Source of the DNA: Dolomedes plantarius
Taxonomy: Eukaryota; Arthropoda; Arachnida; Araneae; Dolomedidae
Length of the DNA: 64,000 nucleotides
Direction: 5' to 3'
NCBI GenBank assembly: GCA_907164885.2
Contig: OU015490.1
Location: 221,683,673-221,747,672, forward strand
In this document: positions 36,191 to 46,845 of the stretch, piece by piece
Position numbering within the stretch: position 1 is the stretch's first letter
Layout of the letters: each line of letters opens with the position of its first letter
Position numbers and translations under genes: made by a program
The notes under the pieces: model-generated
Database searches by the model: none
Seen by the model: the letters and a program-made list of their open reading frames with translations, nothing else
What the model was told of the DNA's origin: nothing

Positions 36191-38449
36191 ATGAATAGTG
36201 ATAAAACAAGAAAAGCTTCTAGTTCTTGTATTTTTGGCAGCATTAAAGATGTGAGATCTAATATGTTACCAACGTATAAGGAGGTCATGGAATTTTATAA
36301 TTTTGAAAGATTTCAGCTAAAGCTTAAATCGGATACTCGAAGGGAGCCAGCAGTTTTACATATTGCGGAAATTGTTGCGGTGAGAATCGAAACTATATGG
36401 CAAAACGGTTCAATTCCAATCGTATCCCGCACCCGCATTATACAGTTTATAAAAGCTTACCATTCGAAATATAAAAAAATGATAACATCTTGAAAACGAT
36501 TGACTGACGATAAAAAAAAAGATTTCCATACCCGTAGTAACAAACTATTTGATATCTGTTCTTGTAAGTGCAAAGATTTTCGACAATGTAAGTGTCCGAA
36601 AGGAACAAAAGTAGAGAAAGAAGAACAATTTTTTTTGACTGATCAGAGGACTGAAACAAAAATGATTATTGGTGGTATAGACTTTTCAGAAACGAATAAA
36701 ATTAAAAAAACGAAATGGTAGAAATAGAAAGTTAGAACTATATTATGCTTGTTTGACAAATAAAGAGAAACGCAATAATACAGAACTTTCTCCACGAAGC
36801 TGTGTTATATCGGAAGAGTCAGAAGATACAATTGATATAGGCGATAATTTAGAACCCTGTTATTCAAAGCTAAAAGTTCCCCAGAAAAAAATCAAATCTC
36901 AGCTTGCCGTCTTTGTCAAAAACATATGATCGATATAGCCTATCTGATGGAGCTGGTGCAGCAATCGTGTCTGCAGTTCTTCATGACATTAAATCAGATG
37001 TCGAAATAATAGACAGATCAAAATTGCGCTGTGAGAGAGCAAAAGAACGCACAGAAATATTAGCTAAACATCGAGTTTTCAGTTATTCCAGCTCTATTTT
37101 TTGACGGCAGAAAGGATAAAGTTTTAACGATAGTGAAAAAGGGTCTCAGAAAATACCGCCAAGTGATGGTTGAAGAACACATTTCAGTTATCAAAGAACC
37201 AGACTCTGTTTATGTCGGCTACGCTGTCCCAAGTACTGGGACAGCTAAAAGCATAGAACTTGCTATATGTTACTTGTTTTTTTCTAAAAACATTTCAATG
37301 AGAGAAACTGAAACGAATGTGATGGAACAGTTACAAATAGAGGAAAAAAAGGTGGTGTTATACGGTTGTTAGAAAAACGCTTGAATCAGCCTTTACAATG
37401 GATCATATCCCTTTTACACACGAATGAATTGCCTTTAAGACACGTGTTTTCATACTTAGATGGCGAAACTACTGGGCCTACTTCCTATTCTGGTACTATT
37501 GGAAGATTACTAGAAAAATGTGAAAACAATCAGGTTGTACAGTATGAAAAGATAGAAAGCATTTTGCCGGATATTCAGTCGGATATCATCAGAGATCTAA
37601 GTTCGGATCAACGTTATTTGTATGATATTGCATCAGCGGTAATTAGTGGCGAGTGTTCTTCTGATCTAGCAAACAGAGATCCAGGAAAAGTGTCGCATGC
37701 TCGATGGTTAACGAAAGCCAACAGGATATTAAGGCTATATACTCGTATTTTGACGAGAAAACCGTCTGAAAATCTTAAGCATCTTGCTACGTTCGTTTGT
37801 ATAGTTTACGCGCCTGTTTGGTTCCAAATTAAAATGCATCCGTCATGCAAAGATGGGTCTAGACATTTTTGGAAATTGGTTTCAGATTCTCGATACCTTC
37901 CACCTCAACTAAAAGAAGTAGTCGATCCTGTCATTCAGCTGAACAGTTTCTTTGTACATCCTGAGAATGTTCTATTATCGATGCTCTCAGATCCTGATAA
38001 ACATGTTCGTGAACTTGCTGCTAGAGGAATCTTAAAAGCAAGACACGCGATTCATCATGGACTGTTTCCTCGTATTTTTGAGGTCCCTAAAATAAATCTT
38101 AATGCCAAATCTTACACAGACCTTATAGATTGGCAACAAAAGTATTTACAACCTCCCATTAACTTATATTAAAATATTTAGGGTTTTAAATGATATCAAA
38201 TACGCAGAGAGCATTTTCTTCGTCAAGGGTGAGACGTCAAGGATGAAGATTTGCTGTCGATGGTGGAAACAAACGGAAGTGAAAAGATAATACCCAAGCC
38301 GTAGAAGTTCAGTAAAGACACTAACGGAGGTTTCTATGCAGGTATTTGATAAAAATTCCAGAGAAGGTCTCATGATTTCCAAAATTGAGTCAAGAAAATC
38401 GATGCCCAAATTCGACACCAAACGTGATTTTAAAGTATTCTTTGACTAG
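36191..38449 (+). pseudogene. hAT-like transposase pseudogene, copy 1 (uncharacterised family)
   Basis: The ATG at 36191 begins MNSDKTRKASSSC. After one TGA (36491-36493) the same frame gives a Cys cluster (ICSCKCKDFRQCKCPKG) and FFLTDQRTETKMIIGGID. Shifted frames continue with YDRYSLSDGAGAAIVSAVL and VIKEPDSVYVGYAVPSTGTA. CDGTVTNRGKKGGV is read across frames near 37320-37358. The longest piece, 37366-38172, has QWIISLLHTNELPLRHVFSY, SHARWLTKANRILRLY, MLSDPDKHVREL and TDLIDW. A tail resembling SRKSMPKFDTKRDF ends at TAG 38447-38449. CDG..N.G..GG, a Cys/His helix and a (S/H).RW....R.L block parallel the hAT RNase H core (DxAxN, CxxH, TRWNS). At least three frameshifts and two stops; dead. Confidence 0.75.
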
Positions 38450-38758
38450 TTTTATATATTTTTTATGTTTTAAGTGAAGCTTTTTTTTATTAAATTAGTA
38501 ATCTATTGTTCCTTGTGAGTCATTTTATTCTTAATAACTAATAGTTTATATAGAATTTAGAACAATATCCTTGTTCAAGTTTCATCTGTATGCCAGCTAA
38601 AATGTAAATTTTCAAAGCAAATGCGCCGGTAAAAGGAAAATATTAATAAAAAAATTGTAGTACATTTTTTGTTCCTCTATAGGTAGGTCAAACGTTTATC
38701 ACTATTAGAAATGAAAATTATTTTTTTCCCTATACGAGCGCTCCGCCCTATTGTACAG

Positions 38759-39673
38759 TTCTGGAGGTAGAATACCACCCTGGTTGACTGGAAACCTAGG
38801 CTTGAACACTGATCTTAGCAGACAAACGTTATAAATTTTCTGAGCTCAAAAAAAAGTTATATTTTATATGCTTATTTTATTTTATATGCTTGTATTTTAT
38901 ATGCTTATTTATAGGTTTTATATGTATAATAAGTTGTATGCAATAGTTAATTTATACGCTGGAAGAGTTGTATAGTGTTTATTCATTTATAAATTTAAAT
39001 TATCTAAAACATAAAAAATGACTCAAGAAAAAATGACCACGACATTTTAGATGATTTTCCCTCTTTTAAAAGTATATAGAATCTTATGTCTAGAATATTA
39101 TCTTACGTTTCTATCTTGAAAATTAATTTATTATTATTCATTTTACAAATGAAGGTCATTTGGCCACTAGGTGATTAGACCATGGGCTCTCCAATACTTA
39201 AAGTCAAAGGACTTAAAACTGAAAAGTGCAGGGCACAAGTCAAGATGAATATACGCAGCTGGAATCTATAAGCTCTAAGTGTTCAGTGATAATACTTCAT
39301 AAGACGCTGTAACAGATACCCAGCATTCCAAGCTTTATTGTGAACATATCTGAAATTTTCAACTTTCTTATTTTCAATGTATGTATCGATTGCCCAGCAT
39401 TCATCATTTTCACATGTTACTGAAGCAAACTAATAGTTCTATTCAAATCTGCGCCTGAAATCAAGGAAATTTTTCTTTGACATTCCTCATCTCATATGAA
39501 ATTTTAATAGTTACATTTTAGCTCTTAATTGAATATTGTACAGTTCAAAGAACATTAAAAGATCAGTTTCACACCATGCGATAATTTTGCATAGTTATGT
39601 GGATTTTTACATTTTTATGTTATCATATATATGTAGAATATCATGCATAATTTTATTGTGCACTCTTGTACTA
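38759..39673. other. AT-rich DNA, nothing recognised
   Basis: Short TTTTATATGCTTATTTTA-type repetition occurs near 38860-38930. No gene. Confidence 0.45.
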
Positions 39674-40506
39674 CAGTCGATGCTTGCTATAACGATCCCC
39701 CACGTCCAATAGTAATGATAACGAGTGTTCATTATATCGAAAATATAATAAACTCTCATCATTTTAAAATCAATACCGTATTAGTACACGATTACAATGG
39801 GTATACTATTGTCGTAAAATGAAGCATTGGCAAGGAAAATTAATTAAAAGGGACAATGTTTCAAACTATTTTTTATTTTAAATATTTCACTCTATGTACA
39901 AAATGAGAATTATTAATATATTTTTTTTAAGAATGAAGATATTTAGAATTCACAAATAAGTATTTTGCTGGAGAAGAAGACCTGTTTTTCAAAAACATTT
40001 TTAAAAATGATAGATTTTTTTTTTCAAAATACTCCATGCGCATTAATTCTTTTCTGAATTCTTCCAAATTACTTATTCTTATTTTGTATATAGATTTAAA
40101 AACTGACAATTAAAATAAACGAGGTTGAAGGTTCCTTGTCGCCTTAAGTATATACATTTAAAAATTTCTAAAATAAAAATTTGAAGTAAAAATAAATGAA
40201 ATTACAAATACTGGGGCTTACATGACTTTATTTCCTAGAACAATAAACATAAATCGTTGTTTGTTTTTTGTGCATTTGTGTTGCGAGAGTGAATTGGCGA
40301 CACTGTTTTGGGATTTAATGATGTGCAGGGTTGTTATATGGGGCTTATAAAGACATACCATTTAAGGGAATTCCATTTTGGACGTTTTACTCCGATCGTT
40401 GTATTAGAACGGCCGTTATAACGTGCAGTCGTTAGAACGGTCGTTATAACGTGCAGTCGTTAGAACGGTCGTTATAACATGCAGTCGTTTTAACGAGTGC
40501 CGACTG
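39674..40506. mobile_element. Tigger/pogo-like MITE (833 bp)
   Basis: The ends read CAGTCGATGCTTGCTATAAC and the complement of CAGTCGGCACTCGTTAAAAC, with TA at 39672-39673 and 40507-40508. Near the right end a 28-bp unit (GTCGTTATAACGTGCAGTCG…) is repeated about three times at 40411-40500. No transposase. Confidence 0.8.
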
Positions 40507-40508
40507 TA

Positions 40509-41320
40509 AAAAGAAATGAATACCGATTCTTAATATATTTAGGGCAAGAGTAGTCAGAAACATGTATGTCATTAGATTTTAGAATCGTGGAATAACCTCG
40601 TGTAACATTTATCAAAACACGGAAATTAATTATTGATTTTGCTTTTAAGCTTTCTCCACAATCTTAAAAACATGCATTTTATTTTCTATAATATTTTGAA
40701 GCTTCACATTTGACAACATAGCTAAATACGTAGTATAATTAGTATTTATCAATACATTTAAATTCGTCGTATTTACGTAAAAAGCTAAGGTATATAATGA
40801 ATCTTTTAGCATCTCTTAACAATGAACTAGATGTCCTTTTTTTCAAACTTATAATTAAGACTTTTATTAGAACAGAAGAAAAAAAATTAAGGTAAAACAA
40901 TATTTGAGGGAAAAAAATGTAAACTTTTCATTTCTTTCTTAAAAGTTAAACTAAAATATTACTTTTTTGTTTAATCTTCATCCAAAAAAAATCTTTTTTA
41001 CTTTTTTATATCTCCCTTTTGCACAAAAGAAACTTCTCTTATACATATTTGATATGCAAAGAGACATAAGAAAAATAATTTAGTAACCCTTGTTAGGATT
41101 TTTTGGTGGTCTTTTTAAAAATACTCTAACCGGATTTTTTTATAAACTACGGGTAAAGTGAAATATGTTATATGTTTGCTGTTTGCATAAGCTACTAAAA
41201 ACAGGCTTTATTAATCTCGAATGAAATCTACCGTAAAATTGTTGTTCATGTGGCATTGACATTATATTTCTCTGAGATTTTTTTTAATTAAAAATTTTGA
41301 CTCTTAATCCTCTATAAAAT
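40509..41320. other. AT-rich DNA, nothing recognised
   Basis: No gene or structured repeat seen. Confidence 0.45.
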
Positions 41321-41666
41321 AGACTGAACATGTAATAATGTTCATGCCTACATTATTAAGTTCTTAACGAAGAAGTTCATCGACAATACATCTGAAATAT
41401 TATTATAAAATGTTACTAAAATGTTTAGTGTTCATAGGGGACAGGGTGGTTGAGAAGCACTACTGACATCTTTTTGCTACACGATGAAATAGACTGAACA
41501 TGAAATGAAGTACATGCTTTCATTATTAACTTCTTAAGAAGTTCATGGACAATGCATGTGAAATATTTTTATAAAACATTTCTAAAATGTTCATTGTTCG
41601 TAGGTGATTGGATGGTTGAGACCACTACGATCATCTTTTGGTTACACGAAGAAATAGGCTGAACAT

Positions 41667-43798
41667 TAGGTTGGAGCGAAGAAACTTTTTTTCGAAATTC
41701 ACATTGCCTGAGTCATTATTTGGTGTGAAACCGGCTGGAACAATTTTTCTCCAAATTTCAGCTCAAAATGTTGACATCTTCAGGTTCCACACCTCAAGTG
41801 AATATTTTTATTGCCTTTTTTTTAAAAAGTTTTTAATGCCTTTTTATATAAAAAATAATAATTAATTAATTTGTAAATTAATATTAATTAATATTTTAAT
41901 AATTATTTAATAATTGATTTAATATTGATATTTGATGTCAAATGCCAGTGCTAGAAATGGTATTTCGTACATTTGAGAATATTACAGCCAAATCTAGCCG
42001 TTGCTTGTGATTGAACGGGAGTATCGGATAGGTCAGCTGCTATTATTGCATCCTCTGTGCTTCGTGATACAGGGATTGTATCGAAAGATACTCCATCTAA
42101 AGTTATTGACTGGAGTAAGCTGGGGAGAGAATGTCGAAAGGTACGATCACAAGTTAATACTACACAAGTAACACAATTTTTGTACGCCATCTACTTTGAT
42201 GGAAGTAAGGACAAAACTAGAGTGCAAGAAAAGAAGGGAAGGTCTTTATATAGGACTATAGCTGTGGAAGAGTATATTGTTTTGTTCTCAGCACCTGGTA
42301 AATTTTATATGGGACACGCGACTATGGGACATGCGCATATTATACGATACATCATTAACTTCGTTACAGAGAAAGGGATTACACTTTCGGAACTGGTTGC
42401 CGTTGGATGTGATGGAACGAATGTCAACGTTGGGAATAAAAATGGCGCAGTTAGGCTGTTTGAAATCTTTGTTGGCCATAAATTGCACTGGTTTGTATGC
42501 TTATTACATACTAAGGAACTACCACTTCGCCATCTTTTCCAGATGATTGAAGGAAAGACATTTGGGTCACATTTTTCTGGAACAATAGGAAAAGCTCTGG
42601 AATCGTGAGAAACCTTTGCAGTGACATGTTTTGTTTCTATTCCAGTTGTTCGGCCTGAAATTGATAAAAGAGACCTGCGTGCAGACCAAAAATACCTTTT
42701 TAATAATTCTAGGGCAGTATCCTCGGGGGAGTGCCTTCCAGATTTAGCAAACAGAAGTGCCGGAACGATGTATCATTCAAGATGGATCACTACATCCTAC
42801 AGAATTCTCAGCCTATATGTGTCTACTGCAGAACCAACAGAACACTTTAAGCTCCTATTAGAATACGTCATGAAAGTTTACATGCCTTCCTGGTTTGAAT
42901 TAAAGAAAATACCAAGAGATACTCCTGGAGCACGTCACCTGCACGTAAAGATAAATAGAAGTTTATTCTTGCCAGAATATTTTAAGTCAATCATTCACAA
43001 AGTTATTCAGAGGAACTCTTATTTTGATACCTCTGAAAGCATTATGTTGAAAATGCTGTTAGATGAATGATCACATATTCGAGAACTTGGCCTCAGAAGA
43101 ATACTGAAAGCAAGAAAAACTGACTGGAAGGGGAAAATACGCAGATTTGAACTTCCACATTTAAATTTCGAACCAGAGGAATATTTTGTGATGATTAACT
43201 GCGACAATCCTTTGGAACCACCAGCTACCATAAACCTCAGTGACGAAGACATAGCAAGTATGATCAAAAACGATTCACAATTTGAAATAGAGAAGCTTCC
43301 TTGATATTCTCTAGCAGTAGACAGGCATGTGCGACTGGTAACACAAGCATCATTGGTAACATGTGGAGCAGAAGCCAGGGATGGATACATTAGCAGTGGA
43401 ATCATGTCACGAAAGGAACTTCCAAAGTTTGACAACAAAGATAATTATCTTGGCCCTCAGTTGAAATCTAAAATTGAAGACTGATTAAAGTAAATTGCAG
43501 GTTAGTGATATTTTTTTAACGACAATGTTTTCCTGTTTCTTTTTTGTAATTAGAACTGTTTTTGAGTCAGAAAAGAAAGCTATTTTAAACATTAAAACTA
43601 AATAAAAGAAATTGATTTTTTTTTAAATTTTGTTTTTAATATTCCTTTCTTTGACCACCTTTGTGGAACCTGAAGATGATGAGTGATTGCGCTGGGAATT
43701 TGTTGCAGTGTCTTTTTTGCCAAACAGCACCATTTGTTGAGTCAGGATATATTAAAATTTTAAAAAAAGTTATTTTTTACCTTTTTTACTCCACCCTA
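41667..43798 (+). mobile_element. hAT-like element, copy 2 (2132 bp)
   Basis: CTGAACAT is duplicated at 41659-41666 and 43799-43806. The left end TAGGTTGGAG and inverted right end TAGGGTGGAG match copy 1. The inverted similarity extends about 120 bp inward, including CTTCAGGTTCCACA on both sides. The empty target is visible in the adjacent tandem unit at about 41493. The coding region inside lacks the N-terminal third. Confidence 0.92.
41989..43484 (+). pseudogene. hAT-like transposase pseudogene, copy 2 (uncharacterised family)
   Basis: This copy keeps frame better than copy 1. It begins PNLAVACD, a TGA, then TGVSDRSAAIIASSVL. Then follow IYFDGSKDKTRV (candidate first acidic residue), VEEYIVLFSAPG, VAVGCDGTNVNVGNKNGAVR (second), LHWFVCLLHTKELPLRHLF, YHSRWITTSYRILSLY, FSGTIGKALES, IRELGLRRILKAR and RDGYIRSGIMSRKELPKFDN, ending at TGA 43482-43484. 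Internal TGAs lie at 42606-42608, 43068-43070 and near 43302, with a small frame shift near 42615. The N-terminal Cys cluster seen in copy 1 is deleted. I know the CDGT…NELPLRH family only as uncharacterised repeats in invertebrate genomes; the hAT placement comes from the element ends. Confidence 0.8.
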
Positions 43799-43971
43799 CT
43801 GAACATGAAATAAAGTGCATGCTTACATTAGAAACCTCTTAACAAAGAAGTTTATCGACAATATATGTGTAATATCATTATAAAATATTCCTAAAATCTT
43901 CAGTATCCGTAAGTCATTGGTTGATTGAGAGTGATATGGTCATCTTTTTGCCACACGAGGAACTAGTAAAC

Positions 43972-44095
43972 TGGGAGATACTGCTGAAAGCACATTCCAA
44001 ACAGCTACTATAACCCATGCTAACAGTCGAACCCACAGTCTCGAGTACCGAACGTCAGCGCTATAGACTCTCTCCAATCGTCCACCTTCATGTGC
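43972..44095 (-). mobile_element. tRNA-derived SINE, family 1, fragment
   Basis: The minus strand carries a B box GTGGGTTCGACTG and the body string GTAGCTGTTTGGAATGTGCT, aligning with GTAGCCGTTCGGAATTGGCT in the copy at 50278-50515. The head is degraded. Confidence 0.6.
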
Positions 44096-44171
44096 CCGTA
44101 AAATGGCTTAGATATTGATAAAATAGCTAAAGGAAATGGTTAAAGAAAATTAGTATTTTTTATGCTCTAAA

Positions 44172-44482
44172 GCAGGCCTGCACAATTCGAAATGTGATAA
44201 GGATCATATTAATAAAGGAAAGTTACTGCAAGAAAACAGGACAGGAAGGAAAGTGAAAAATAATTTTTTTAGAAAATATATATTGCGGATTATATTGAAA
44301 ATTAAATAAATATTAATATTCATTGATTATATACACCTTTCGTAATTTAATAAGCATTTAAGTAATATTCCGCATTTTTTAGATTTATAAAATTATGTGT
44401 CGTCATAAAAGTCTCTTTGCGGGCCAGAGCGTGAGAGCTGGCGGACTGCATATGGCCGGCGATCCATATGTTGTGCATGCCG
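44172..44482. mobile_element. Probable hAT MITE (about 311 bp)
   Basis: The left end is CAGGCCTGCACAATTCG; the inverted right end is CGGCATGCACAACATATGG. The right arm has GGGCCAGAG and GCGGACTGCATATGGCC, typical of hAT MITEs. The flanking 8-mers GCTCTAAA and TATCTAAA agree at six bases. Confidence 0.55.
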
Positions 44483-44885
44483 TATCTAAATGCATTCATT
44501 ATTGCAACAATGATTAACTTTGGAATAATAGATTGTGCTAAATTTATCGAAATACAGATGATAGTAGTAGCAGCTGGATTTCACTTTTATTATATTAGTT
44601 CTATGAGCATACAGGATATAATTTTCTTGAAAAATGTAGTTTCATTCGCGGGAACAAAAAGAAACTCTCTAGAGTTCTGTCTAGAGCTTTTAGTAACACT
44701 TATCGCAATACAAGAGAACTGCGAAAGACCTATCAAATATATTGTGTCCAAAAAACTGTCTGCATTCGATGAAATTTTAAAGCAGTGAAGGATTTTTCAT
44801 CCAATAAATAAGCTATTTTCACCCAAAATACAACCATTTATTAATAAGACATCTTGAAACAATATTTTTAACATATATATATATA

Positions 44886-46293
44886 CATTTCTGGCCACCC
44901 AAATTGCAACACCAAGAAAGACAAGAGATATCACAACAAAATTTATTTTGTAGATAACATGTTGACCAAGTATCAAATGATTAAATTTATAGACTTCTGT
45001 GAAGTGTGGTTCCTGCCAAAATCAGTAGCCAGAGTAGTCGCCATTGTTGTAGATCACCGCTGCCACACGCCTCGGCATTGATTCAAAGAGACTTTGGATG
45101 AGTTCTTGGGGTACAGCAGACCAAGCAGCTTCCACACGTTGCCAAAGTTGATCTGCTGTGGCAGCTGGGGATGGAATCTGGGTCAATCGTAGAGCAACCA
45201 TGGACCACATGTTTTCTATCGGCAAAAGATCCGGAGAGAGAGACGGCCAGGGAAGCAATTCAATCTGGTGATTGACGAAGAACCGTTGGACAATGCGTGC
45301 CACGTGTGGTCGCGCATTATCCTGTTCAAATATGGCTGTGGGCAAACCCTGAAGGTAAGGAAGGACAACTGGCTCCAACACCTCGGAGATGTAGCGCTGG
45401 CTGTTTAAAGTACCAGCAATATGTACTAGAGGTGTGCGAGAGTGATATCCAATACCGCCCCATACCATAATACCCGGTGCAGGACCAGTGTGGCGGTGCA
45501 TAACGCAGCTGTTCAGCATCCTCTCTTCATGGTTTCTCCAGACTCGAATGCGATCATCGTGGTGTTGCAGACAGAAGCGTGACTCGTCAGTAAAGACAAT
45601 TTCATTCCATTCTGCCGTCCACATCCTTCTGTCATCGCACCATTAGCGGCGGAGACGTCTGTGGTTCTGCGTCAAGGGTAGACAAAGCAATGGACGTCTT
45701 GCGGACAGACCACTCTGCTGTAAACGGCGTCGAATGGTACGCGCAGACACTGGATGATGCGTTACAGACTGTATGTGCTGTGCTATGGTTCGTGATGTGA
45801 CTGAGCGATCCGTCACTGCCATGCGCACAATTTGCCTGTCATCACGTGAAGTGGTGCGCTGAGGTGGATGCGATCGAACACGCCGGTCCGTCGTACCCTC
45901 CTGCATCCAACGATCACATATCCGCATTACAGTTGTTTGGTTTCGTCCAACACGACTACCGATTTCCCTGAAAGATAATCCACAATCTCGGTAGGCCACT
46001 ATCCTTCCTCTGTCGAACTCGGATACTTGATCAAAAGATGATCGCTGTTTTCGACGAGGCATAATTGATCGTTTTTTGAAAAAACCACAAGAAAAACATA
46101 ATTGCCGAACTTGAAATCGTCGAAATCTCCAAGCCTTAAATAGCGCTTTGAAGTGGCGCCACAGGCGCGTGTGATGTGCGTCTGCGCTGAAATTCTAATC
46201 ATTTGCATATCTCACCTCCACTAATCCATGTTGTAAATTTCATGTTATTTGCATGTTTCCTTCAGGGTGTTGCATTTATAGTGGCCAGCAGTG
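44886..46293 (-). mobile_element. Tc1/mariner element copy B (1408 bp)
   Basis: TA flanks lie at 44884-44885 and 46294-46295. The right end is GGCCAGCAGTG; the left end is mutated to CATTTCTGGCC. Same family as copies A and C, in opposite orientation to C. Confidence 0.92.
45022..46062 (-). pseudogene. Tc1-like transposase copy B, one nonsense codon
   Basis: It starts MPRRKQRSSFD at 46062 and has the same 347-codon length as copy A, with no indel. A single TAA at about 45643-45645 replaces the CAA codon (Gln) of copy A in the linker between the DNA-binding and catalytic halves (NHRRLRR*WCDD). The catalytic residues are otherwise present: FTDESRF, EQDNARPH, SPDLLPIENMW. It has QDNARPH, unlike copy A. 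One substitution separates it from an open frame, so inactivation looks recent. Confidence 0.9.
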
Positions 46294-46845
46294 TATATAT
46301 ATATATATATGTGTGTGTGTGTGCATATTTACTGAAGAGTGGAAACGTGTCCAGAATTCAAAGAGGTAAACTTGTTCATATCTGAACTGTTAAATAATAG
46401 GCTATGGTAAATGGATATAGGTTAAATGGATTTATGCAGTCGCAGACTGTAAATGACCTTAAGGATATAAAATTATAAAACGTAACTCCTATACGTTATC
46501 TAACACAATTCTACTTTGGATTAATTTAAAATTGTACAAAAGGCGTTACGACTGAAAATTTATGAATATCTTTATTTCAAATCTCATATTTCATATTAAA
46601 TCAAGTTGTTTAGGTGAAATATATCCTTATTTTAAAAGAAACATGTTTATGCATTGCACTTAGAAATAGTTATCCGTGGCCAACAGATTGAGTAAACTCT
46701 ATACATAATTAATTTTATCTGTTTACTCTAATTTTTCTTTTGTGTATTAATAATAGCAAAATAGAAAAAACCTATAAATGTGTAAAATCTATAACTTAAA
46801 TATATTTGTATATAACAGTATCTAAATATCAAATATTGCAAAATA
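46294..46845. other. 552-bp spacer between inverted Tc1 copies B and C
   Basis: It begins with (TA)n(TG)n at 46294-46322 and ends with the first partial unit of the ~180-bp tandem array (from about 46815). Otherwise AT-rich, no gene. Confidence 0.7.

Larger units (their letters stand above)
32945..38750 (+). mobile_element. hAT-like element, copy 1, carrying two nested transposons
   Basis: TTGTACAG is duplicated at 32937-32944 and 38751-38758. The left end is TAGGGTGGAG; the inverted right end is TAGGGCGGAG. The same termini bound copy 2 at 41667-43798. Inside lie a Tc1-like element (33036-34573), a piggyBac element (34699-35985) and the decayed transposase gene (36191-38449). Without the two insertions and their target duplications it would be about 2975 bp. 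The 8-bp TSD and TAGG(G/T) termini place the family in hAT. Confidence 0.85.
41322..43968. repeat. About 168-bp tandem repeat (three units) split by hAT copy 2
   Basis: Units start ATAGACTGAACATG near 41321 and 41490. The third starts near 41656 and resumes at 43799 after the element. Each contains CTTCTTAA/GAAGTTCAT and a GGTTGAGA block. The second unit preserves the uninterrupted target CTGAACATGAAAT. Confidence 0.85.

Noticed and set aside
44486..44788. 100-aa open frame after the hAT MITE (ends KLSAFDEILKQ)
   Set aside because: Hydrophobic and tidy, but with no recognisable domain or splice context, and its ATG lies inside the MITE end. It could be an exon, but I cannot support it.
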